Assembly (NCBI GenBank): GCA_030624325.1
Contig: JAUXKJ010000037.1
Span: forward strand, 1-5,301
Direction of reading: 5' to 3'
DNA length: 5,301 bases
From: Nitrososphaerota archaeon
GTDB taxonomy: Archaea > Thermoproteota > Nitrososphaeria > Nitrososphaerales > Nitrosopumilaceae
Shown: positions 1 through 5,092 of the stretch, in pieces
Position numbering within the stretch: position 1 is the stretch's first letter
Layout of the letters: every line of letters starts with the position of its first letter
Notes under the pieces: generated by a model
What the model was told of the DNA's origin: nothing
The model's database searches: none
The model's input: only the letters and a program-made list of their open reading frames with translations
Program-made: the position numbers and the translations under genes

Positions 1-214
1 AGGTGCTGGAAGAACTCATTTTATGATGCAATATTATGCGTTCATTTTGATGTTTGTAGTGTTTGATGTAATGGCAATTTTCTTGTATGCGTGGGGAAGT
101 ACAGTATTAAATTTGGAGAAAACAGCAACTCTTCCAATTATTGCTTTTTTGGGTATAATGTTTGCAGCAATGGCATATGCTCTTTACCAATCAAAGAGGC
201 GAGATATTTGGTAA
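1..214 (+). CDS. nuoA: NADH-quinone oxidoreductase-like subunit A (NuoA/ND3), 3' part
   Basis: This is the C-terminal part of the small membrane subunit A of complex I, which sits beside NuoH and contributes a loop near the quinone cavity. The frame is open from base 2, the first complete codon, giving 70 residues before the TAA at 212-214. Family members are about 120 residues, so roughly 50 are missing upstream. The Met codons at 23 and 26 are internal and not the start, because the family signature already begins before them. The visible part has two hydrophobic segments, one carrying the signature FDVMAIFLYAWG (bases 62-97) and one near the C-terminus ending in a basic KRR tail. The signature normally reads FDxE; here the Glu position is Met (codon 71-73), while the Asp is kept. 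Spacing to nuoB is 42 bases. Identification rests on this signature and on position directly before nuoB. Confidence 0.9.
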   Translation, partial: GAGRTHFMMQYYAFILMFVVFDVMAIFLYAWGSTVLNLEKTATLPIIAFLGIMFAAMAYALYQSKRRDIW

Positions 215-239
215 TTGTTTATCCAAGTTCTGTCTTAAT

Positions 240-245
240 GGAGGT
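240..245 (+). promoter_or_regulatory. Ribosome binding site for nuoB (GGAGGT)
   Basis: GGAGGT is a strong match to the complement of the archaeal 16S rRNA 3' end (CACCUCC) and lies 11 bases before the TTG at 257. It decides the nuoB start. The nuoB frame is closed by a TAA at 236-238, and no ATG or GTG occurs between that stop and the TTG. An ATG at 238 lies in another frame and opens only five codons before a stop. Confidence 0.7.
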
Positions 246-256
246 TAGGGACTAAA

Positions 257-772
257 TTGCTAAAAGAACTAATTACTCCTCAAAATGCTAACGCCTTTGT
301 TGGAAAGTTAGGTGATATACTAGTTAAGGCAATAGACAAACCATTAGGATACGCCATTAATTGGGGTAGATTGTGGTCTCTATGGCCTGTACACATAGAA
401 ACTGCTTGTTGTAGCGTTGAATTTGGCGCAGCCTCTGGTCCAAGATACGACGTAGAAAGATTTGGTATCATTGAAGCATTCGGATCATTACGACAATGTG
501 ATCTGGTTGTTGTTCAAGGAACCATTACACGAAAAATGGCTCCAAGACTACGTTTAGTATATGATCAAATGCCTGAACCAAAATACGTCATTGCAATGGG
601 TGCATGTGCAATAACTGGAGGATTGTACTTTGATTCGTACAATGTTCTTCCAGGTATTGATGGTATCTTACCTGTAGATGTGTATGTTCCCGGCTGTCCC
701 CCTAGACCTGAAACTCTAATCCAAGGATGTATGCTCCTTCAGGAGAAAATTAAGAACTTAAAGGCTAGGTAG
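257..772 (+). CDS. nuoB: NADH-quinone oxidoreductase-like subunit B (NuoB/PSST), cluster N2 subunit
   Basis: NuoB holds the terminal 4Fe-4S cluster N2, which hands electrons to quinone at the interface with NuoD on the cytoplasmic face of the membrane. The 171-residue product is a normal length. All four N2 ligands are visible: the tandem Cys51-Cys52 in ETACCSVEF, Cys117 in AMGACA and Cys147 in PGCPPRPE. The segment PRYDVERFG (62-70) and the stretch KMAPRLRLVYDQMPEPKY (93-110) are also typical of the family. The start is a TTG at 257, the only possible start downstream of the in-frame stop at 236-238, and it is served by GGAGGT at 240-245. The gene ends at TAG 770-772, seven bases before nuoC. 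Hydrogenase small subunits are related, but the tandem Cys and PGCPPRPE motifs fit NuoB. Confidence 0.97.
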   Translation: MLKELITPQNANAFVGKLGDILVKAIDKPLGYAINWGRLWSLWPVHIETACCSVEFGAASGPRYDVERFGIIEAFGSLRQCDLVVVQGTITRKMAPRLRLVYDQMPEPKYVIAMGACAITGGLYFDSYNVLPGIDGILPVDVYVPGCPPRPETLIQGCMLLQEKIKNLKAR

Positions 773-779
773 GAAATTA

Positions 780-1355
780 ATGAGTTCTGAAAAAAGTGAT
801 GATACTGAAACAAAACCTGTTGCTAAAAAAGAAATAACTCCTGCAGAACCACAAGATGAACTGCCAAAGTTTGAAAAAAATCTTTCAAATAAAATAACTG
901 AAAAATTTAGTTCAAATACTGAAATTACTTTTGTTAAACCAGACAGAATTGGAATCAAAGTAAAAAAAGAAAACATCAAAGAGGTAGCTACCTATATTCG
1001 GGATGAGCTTAACTTTGATCACGCCGAATCCGTAACTGGCGTAGATTATCCAGACGAAAAAGAAATTGAAGTTGTTTATCATTTAGGTTCTTATACGGAT
1101 CCACAACTGGAAAGGAAGATACTTTCATTGGCAACCAGGGCTCCCAGAGAAGATGCTCCAAATCCAGGAAAAGATAGTACCAGACTTCCTAGCCTAAGAG
1201 ATATTTTTTACAGCGTAGAATTTCACGAGAGGGAATGTTTTGAAATGTTAGGCGTTTACTTTGAAGGTCATCCAGATAATAGGAGATTGTTATTGCCTGA
1301 AGATTGGGCAGATATTCCACCAATGAGAAAAGATTTCGCAATTAAGGGTAGATAA
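780..1355 (+). CDS. nuoC: NADH-quinone oxidoreductase-like subunit C (NuoC, 30 kDa)
   Basis: NuoC is a structural subunit of the peripheral arm that packs against NuoD and NuoI and carries no cofactor. The 191-residue protein has the family signature FHERECFEMLGVYFEGHP (148-165), followed by NRRLLLPEDW and the MRKDF motif at 182-186, close to the usual spacing. Residues 1 to about 45 are rich in Lys, Glu, Asp and Pro and look disordered. The folded domain begins around residue 48. Upstream of ERE the usual Trp-containing stretch is Phe-His, a mild variation. It is a stand-alone gene, not fused to nuoD as in E. coli. The ATG at 780 is preceded only by a weak AGGTAGG site at 767-773 that overlaps the end of nuoB. 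The gap to nuoD is two bases. Confidence 0.95.
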   Translation: MSSEKSDDTETKPVAKKEITPAEPQDELPKFEKNLSNKITEKFSSNTEITFVKPDRIGIKVKKENIKEVATYIRDELNFDHAESVTGVDYPDEKEIEVVYHLGSYTDPQLERKILSLATRAPREDAPNPGKDSTRLPSLRDIFYSVEFHERECFEMLGVYFEGHPDNRRLLLPEDWADIPPMRKDFAIKGR

Positions 1356-1357
1356 AA

Positions 1358-2494
1358 ATGGCCGTACAATTACCTCCAGGAGTTCAATTATCAAAAACAG
1401 AAGATGACAAGATAATGACTCTCAATGTTGGGCCACAGCATCCAGGTTCAGGACATATGAGACTCATAATCAAAGTTGATGGAGATAGAATTGTCTCCTG
1501 TGATCCAGATCCTGGCTATGTACACCGTGGAGAAGAAAAAATGGCTGAATACAGAAACTACATCACAAACATCCCACATCTTGAAAGACCAGTCATTCAT
1601 GATTCATGTAACATTCTTTATCCGTACTGTTTAGCTGTAGAAGAACTATTAGGAATTGAAGTTCCTGAACGTGCAAAATATGTAAGAGTAATAGCTTCCG
1701 AATTAAACCGATTTAGCTATATTCTATACTGGTTAGCAATCTATGGAATTTTTTTGGGACACTCTACCATGTTTATGTGGCCCGCAGGAGATCGAGAATT
1801 AGCAATAGATCTTTTAGATAAACTGACTGGTGCAAGGGTAACACACGCATATTTTGTTCCAGGTGGAATTCGAAATGATTTTCCAGCAAACTTTGAAGAC
1901 GTCTGTATAAGACAGGTCAATTATCTTGAGAAACGACTAAAGGAATATGCAGCAATTTTCTATGATAATCCAATCCTAATTTCAAGAACAAAGGATACAG
2001 GAGTTCTTTCAAGACAAGATGCAATAAGACTTGGAACTACTGGTTCAGTATTACGTGCAAGTGGTGTTGACTTTGATATAAGGACAAAGGAACCTTACGA
2101 TGCATATGAAGAGCTTGATGTTCACACAAATGTCTTAAAGAAAGGAGATTCTTATGACAGATCCAAAATTCCATGGCTTGACATGCTTGAAAGTTGTAAT
2201 ATTATCAAACAAGCTTTAGAGAAAATGCCCAAGTCAGGTTCTGTCAGAGTTAAACTCAAACCAAATCCTAAAGGAGGAAACGAAGAAGTTTACAAGAGAG
2301 TTGAATCTGGAAGAGGTGCACTTGGTGTATACATTGTTTCACGAAGTAAACCAGAACCCTATCGACTAAAATTGAGTGTTGGATCATTTAGAAATTTAAT
2401 TTGTATGCCATATTTGCTCAAAGGCGAAAAACTTGGAAACATGCCAGCAGTTTATTGGGGTCTTAACTACTGGCCTGTGGAGGCAGATAGATAA
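1358..2494 (+). CDS. nuoD: NADH-quinone oxidoreductase-like subunit D (NuoD, 49 kDa), quinone-site subunit
   Basis: NuoD forms the quinone headgroup pocket with NuoB and descends from the large subunit of [NiFe] hydrogenases. At 378 residues it is normal for a stand-alone NuoD. Visible family motifs are TLNVGPQHP (21-29), GYVHRGEEKMAEYRNY (53-68), SELNRFSYILYWL (114-126), SRQDAIRLGTTGSVLRASG (218-236), ESGRGALGVYIVS (316-328) and the C-terminal Asp-Arg. The Cys pairs that bind nickel-iron in hydrogenases are absent (HRGEEK and PVEADR in their places), so this is a quinone-reducing subunit and not a hydrogenase. Two oddities lie in the pocket. The first loop is one residue shorter than the usual GPQHPxTHG form, leaving His33 displaced. 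The usual Tyr of the R-x-D-Y motif is Ile80. The ATG at 1358 follows nuoC by two bases, with a weak GGGT upstream. The TAA overlaps the nuoH ATG by one base. Confidence 0.96.
   Translation: MAVQLPPGVQLSKTEDDKIMTLNVGPQHPGSGHMRLIIKVDGDRIVSCDPDPGYVHRGEEKMAEYRNYITNIPHLERPVIHDSCNILYPYCLAVEELLGIEVPERAKYVRVIASELNRFSYILYWLAIYGIFLGHSTMFMWPAGDRELAIDLLDKLTGARVTHAYFVPGGIRNDFPANFEDVCIRQVNYLEKRLKEYAAIFYDNPILISRTKDTGVLSRQDAIRLGTTGSVLRASGVDFDIRTKEPYDAYEELDVHTNVLKKGDSYDRSKIPWLDMLESCNIIKQALEKMPKSGSVRVKLKPNPKGGNEEVYKRVESGRGALGVYIVSRSKPEPYRLKLSVGSFRNLICMPYLLKGEKLGNMPAVYWGLNYWPVEADR
2479..2483 (+). promoter_or_regulatory. Ribosome binding site for nuoH (GGAGG)
   Basis: GGAGG lies inside the last codons of nuoD, ten bases before the nuoH ATG at 2494. 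It supports this ATG, and hence the unusually long N-terminus of NuoH, over internal starts further downstream. Confidence 0.6.
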
Positions 2495-3804
2495 TGTCTG
2501 TTATAGCTCCGAAATTTAGATTAGGATACTTTATCAAACATTTAACAGACGATATTTTTTGGATTATAGTTATTATAACATTAATTGGGCTTCCTGCAAT
2601 CATGATAGTTTTTTTCTTCATTGAACTTCCTGTCTTAGAAGGAGAACTTCTAACTCCTTTCCTTGCATATACCATGTTATTCCATCCTGAACTTTCGATT
2701 CCCTTGATAGATTCTTTCATGAATACTCCGTTCTTTAAAATAGCGGCATTTCCTGGGTTTGGTTTTGCGGTTTTAATTGCTGGGGCTACAATTTTTGTAG
2801 AAAGAAAATTACTTGCAAAGCTTCAGCTTCGTGTTGGTCCATTTTACTGTGGAAAAATTGAAGGCATTTTTCAGTTAATAGCGGATGGTTTGAAACTAGT
2901 TTCCAAAGAAATTATTATTCCAGCAAAGGCTGATAAACCAATTTTCTGGGCAGCTCCACTTCTGTTTATAGGAACTGCAGCTGCATTTGTTGCATTAATT
3001 CCTGTGGCTCCAGGTTGGGTAGTAGCAGATATTGATCTTGGTTTACTAGCAGTATTTGCTGTAATTGGTTTCTTTCCAATTATTACAATTTTGTCTGCGT
3101 GGTCTGCAAACAGTAAATATCCATTCATTGGTGGAATAAGAGCTCTATACCAGATGGTTTCATTTGAAATTCCCTTAATATTGTCTTTACTTGGAGTTGT
3201 AATTTTAACTGGTACATTAAATCTCTCTGAAATAATTGAAAGTCAACAAAACTTTCCATGGATAATATTTTTACCAATTGGAGCTATTGTCTTTTTTATT
3301 ACGATGTTAGCAGAGCTAGAAAGAATTCCATTTGATCTACCAGAAGCAGAAAGTGAGATTGTTGCTGGATGGTTAACAGAATTTTCAGGAATGATGTATG
3401 GTCTTGTCCAACTTGGTTCTTATCTTAAACTTTATGCATTTGCAGCATTATTTGTAGTCCTCTTCCTTGGAGGCTGGACTGGTCCTCTCTTAATTCCTTC
3501 AACTCCACCAGAAATTTTAACAGGAATTGATGCAGGTCCAATTTCAGTTGATCTTCCTGGTTCAGAAAGATTTATTGATAGAACTCTTAATGCTGATTTA
3601 GTAAATGGAGTAATTTGGTTCGTTCTAAAAACAGTTGGAGTGATCTTTTTCATGCTCATTCCTAGAGGAGTATTTCCAAGAATACGAATTGATCTTATTT
3701 TAAACATTGGTTGGTACAAACTAATTGTCTTGTCATTCGTTAACATCTTTATTGCCTTGGGCTTGCTGTATTCTGGAATATTGGGACCAGGTGGAATTTT
3801 CTAA
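2494..3804 (+). CDS. nuoH: NADH-quinone oxidoreductase-like subunit H (NuoH/ND1), with N-terminal extension
   Basis: NuoH is the membrane subunit that encloses the quinone tunnel and starts the glutamate-rich E-channel to the pumping subunits. It is 436 residues, against roughly 325-350 for typical family members. Recognizable motifs are ERKLLAKLQLRVGP (103-116), QLIADGLKLVSKE (127-139), SKYPFIGGIRALYQ (207-220), AELERIPFDLPEAESE (273-288) and FPRIRID (394-400). Much of the extra length is at the N-terminus: about 65 residues precede the usual first helix, with an added hydrophobic segment at about 21-46. A loop of about 40 residues (331-370) follows GGWTGP. The E-channel glutamates at 225, 274, 284, 286, 288 and 296 are present, but the one expected in the next helix (normally xEY) is Ser309. 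The start overlaps the nuoD stop as TAATG and has GGAGG at 2479-2483. The stop overlaps the nuoI start in the same way. Confidence 0.96.
   Translation: MSVIAPKFRLGYFIKHLTDDIFWIIVIITLIGLPAIMIVFFFIELPVLEGELLTPFLAYTMLFHPELSIPLIDSFMNTPFFKIAAFPGFGFAVLIAGATIFVERKLLAKLQLRVGPFYCGKIEGIFQLIADGLKLVSKEIIIPAKADKPIFWAAPLLFIGTAAAFVALIPVAPGWVVADIDLGLLAVFAVIGFFPIITILSAWSANSKYPFIGGIRALYQMVSFEIPLILSLLGVVILTGTLNLSEIIESQQNFPWIIFLPIGAIVFFITMLAELERIPFDLPEAESEIVAGWLTEFSGMMYGLVQLGSYLKLYAFAALFVVLFLGGWTGPLLIPSTPPEILTGIDAGPISVDLPGSERFIDRTLNADLVNGVIWFVLKTVGVIFFMLIPRGVFPRIRIDLILNIGWYKLIVLSFVNIFIALGLLYSGILGPGGIF
3789..3794 (+). promoter_or_regulatory. Probable ribosome binding site for nuoI (AGGTGG)
   Basis: AGGTGG lies in the last codons of nuoH, nine bases before the nuoI ATG at 3804. 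It is a partial match to the anti-Shine-Dalgarno complement, and it also encodes Gly residues of the NuoH C-terminus, so the match could be incidental. Confidence 0.45.
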
Positions 3805-4301
3805 TGGGTACAGCTACAGGAATTATTAGAGCTTTAAACTCTGGCATTAAACACTTGGCAGTTAAACGATTTACTTTACGATATCCAGAACAAAAACTAA
3901 AGTTTGTAGGAGATGGTTACCAATTTGATCCTACTACTGGCGTAGGAATTGCAGGTTACAAAGGCAGACATATGCTTTTCCATGACAAGTGTACAGGCTG
4001 TCAACTTTGCGCTATTGCATGTGAAGGTGTAGCAGAAGCAATTGCAATGGTCAAGGTACCTGAAGAATGGAAACATAATAAGAAAGCAATAATGCCACAA
4101 ATTGATTATGGCAAGTGTGTTTTTTGTGGACTTTGTGTTGATGCATGTCCTTTCTACGCATTATACATGACAAATGATTATGAATTATCTTCATTTAGTA
4201 AAGAGGCTCTAATTTACACTCCATCACAACTACAAGTAAAACCCCAGGTACAACAAGATGCGGAAATTAAGATAGACGATCGGGGTGCATCGCATGGTTG
4301 A
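3804..4301 (+). CDS. nuoI: NADH-quinone oxidoreductase-like subunit I (NuoI/TYKY), two 4Fe-4S clusters
   Basis: NuoI is the 8-iron ferredoxin-type subunit that relays electrons through clusters N6a and N6b to N2 in NuoB. The 165-residue product has the family N-terminus (RFTLRYPEQ at 22-30), then two Cys motifs. The first is Cys63-x2-Cys66-x2-Cys69-x3-Cys73 in CTGCQLCAIACEG. The second is Cys105-x2-Cys108-x2-Cys111-x3-Cys115 in CVFCGLCVDACPF. All eight ligands are intact. The first motif ends in Cys-Glu where Cys-Pro is usual. After residue 140 there is a polar tail rich in Gln, Lys and Asp. The start overlaps the nuoH stop (TAATG), and the end overlaps nuoJ. With no NADH-oxidizing subunits seen here, NuoI may be close to the electron entry point, possibly taking electrons from ferredoxin. 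That last point is inference. Confidence 0.96.
   Translation: MGTATGIIRALNSGIKHLAVKRFTLRYPEQKLKFVGDGYQFDPTTGVGIAGYKGRHMLFHDKCTGCQLCAIACEGVAEAIAMVKVPEEWKHNKKAIMPQIDYGKCVFCGLCVDACPFYALYMTNDYELSSFSKEALIYTPSQLQVKPQVQQDAEIKIDDRGASHG
4282..4287 (+). promoter_or_regulatory. Ribosome binding site for nuoJ (GGGGTG)
   Basis: GGGGTG lies six bases before the ATG at 4294. It contains the GTG at 4285 that could otherwise be taken as an in-frame start, so the ATG at 4294 is the better choice for nuoJ. Confidence 0.5.
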
Positions 4302-4806
4302 TGCAGCTTTTCTAGCACTTTCTGTAATAACAATTGGTTCGGCAATAGCTGCACTTGAAATGCGTTCATTAATTTATGGTTCGATTGCTTTAATGGTTAC
4401 CCTTTCTGGTATTGCAGGATTTTTCTTACTATTAGATTCTCCGTTTGTAGCATTGTTTCAAATTGCAGTGTACGTTGGTTCCATTGCTGTACTAATTTTG
4501 TTTACTGTAATGTTAGTTAAACGAGAATTGATCTTCAAAAAAATTGAAGATCCAAAAAGAAAGTGGGCTGGAATTGGTTTGATGTTAGTATTGATGGTAG
4601 GTTTGGGTTCAATCATTATAGATTCTGGTCTGAAAACAATTGTAACAGACGAACCTGCTGTTGATTTTAGAGAGATTGGTGAAGACTTTGTAACGTATTA
4701 TTGGCCTGCATTGATTGCTATGGCACTTATCTTAGCAAGCGCAGTTACTGGGGCACTTGTTTTAGCAAGAAGGGAGGATGTTGAAGGTGAGCAACGAGCT
4801 AATTGA
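4294..4806 (+). CDS. nuoJ: NADH-quinone oxidoreductase-like subunit J (NuoJ/ND6)
   Basis: NuoJ is a membrane subunit between NuoH/A and NuoK. Its third helix carries a pi-bulge thought to switch during coupling of quinone reduction to pumping. The 170-residue product has about five hydrophobic segments, near residues 3-21, 26-47, 50-75, 92-110 and 136-157. The third holds the hallmark VYVGSIAVLILFTVMLV (59-75), matching the family VYxGAIxVLFxFxxMML pattern. The loop 111-133 is acidic and would lie between the last two helices. A GTG start at 4285 would add only three residues (Met-His-Arg). I prefer ATG 4294 because GGGGTG at 4282-4287 is properly spaced from it. The start overlaps the end of nuoI by eight bases, in another frame, suggesting coupled translation. 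The end overlaps nuoK. Confidence 0.92.
   Translation: MVDAAFLALSVITIGSAIAALEMRSLIYGSIALMVTLSGIAGFFLLLDSPFVALFQIAVYVGSIAVLILFTVMLVKRELIFKKIEDPKRKWAGIGLMLVLMVGLGSIIIDSGLKTIVTDEPAVDFREIGEDFVTYYWPALIAMALILASAVTGALVLARREDVEGEQRAN
4773..4777 (+). promoter_or_regulatory. Ribosome binding site for nuoK (GGAGG)
   Basis: GGAGG sits directly against the ATG at 4778, too close to serve it. It lies nine bases before the in-frame GTG at 4787. It therefore favours GTG 4787 as the nuoK start, with TTG 4781 less likely. Confidence 0.5.
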
Positions 4807-5092
4807 TTTTGTAATTGTATCTATAGCATTATTAGGGATCGGAATTTACGGTCTTTCAGTTAAACGAAATGCTATTCGAATGCTTTTTGCTATTGAAATA
4901 ATCATCAATGCTGCTAATCTCAATCTTGTCGCATTTGCCAGATTCATTCCAAATAGTGCTGGACAAACTTTAGCTCTATTTTCTATAGCCATAGCAGCAG
5001 CTGAAGTTGCAGTTGGTCTTGCTTTGATAATAGTAGCTTATAGGATGTACCAAAACATCGACATTGCAGACTTTAGGAGCCTTAAGGGATAA
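4787..5092 (+). CDS. nuoK: NADH-quinone oxidoreductase-like subunit K (NuoK/ND4L)
   Basis: NuoK is a three-helix membrane subunit related to MrpC that carries part of the proton path between the E-channel and the antiporter-like subunits. From the GTG at 4787 it is 101 residues, the usual size. From the ATG at 4778 it would be 104. I chose the GTG because GGAGG at 4773-4777 is well spaced from it and because the resulting length matches the family. Both essential membrane glutamates are present: Glu37 in LFAIEIIINAANLN and Glu73 in AAAEVAVGLAL, equivalent to Glu36 and Glu72 of E. coli NuoK. Residues 92-101 form a polar tail. The start overlaps nuoJ by 20 bases in another frame. The stop overlaps the next gene as TAATG. 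Identity is secure; the start is less so. Confidence 0.92.
   Translation: MSNELIDFVIVSIALLGIGIYGLSVKRNAIRMLFAIEIIINAANLNLVAFARFIPNSAGQTLALFSIAIAAAEVAVGLALIIVAYRMYQNIDIADFRSLKG

Noticed and set aside
23..214. A separate small membrane protein starting at ATG 23
   Set aside because: The frame is open upstream to the window edge, and the product is the C-terminal part of NuoA, so the Met is internal.
238..255. ATG at 238 as the start of a leader peptide or of nuoB
   Set aside because: It is in a different frame from nuoB and stops after five codons. It overlaps the SD of nuoB, and nothing supports a regulatory role.
215..256. Possible internal promoter in the nuoA-nuoB spacer
   Set aside because: The spacer is only 42 bases. 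I see no convincing BRE/TATA-like element at a suitable distance, and the only clear signal is the SD.
280..471. Open frame on the minus strand inside nuoB
   Set aside because: It lies wholly opposite a well-supported nuoB and its product shows no family motif. The same applies to the minus-strand frames at 758-979, 2463-2720, 2871-3128, 3432-3746 and 3897-4100.
982..993. Twelve-base perfect palindrome AGGTAGCTACCT in nuoC
   Set aside because: It has no loop, is a single copy and lies within ordinary coding sequence. It is more likely chance than an operator or terminator.
1358..2494. NuoD as a [NiFe]-hydrogenase large subunit
   Set aside because: The Cys pairs that bind nickel-iron are missing at both ends, and the motifs are those of quinone-reducing NuoD.
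2608..2622. T-rich run resembling an archaeal terminator
   Set aside because: It falls inside nuoH and encodes Phe residues of a membrane segment, so termination here would cut the operon.
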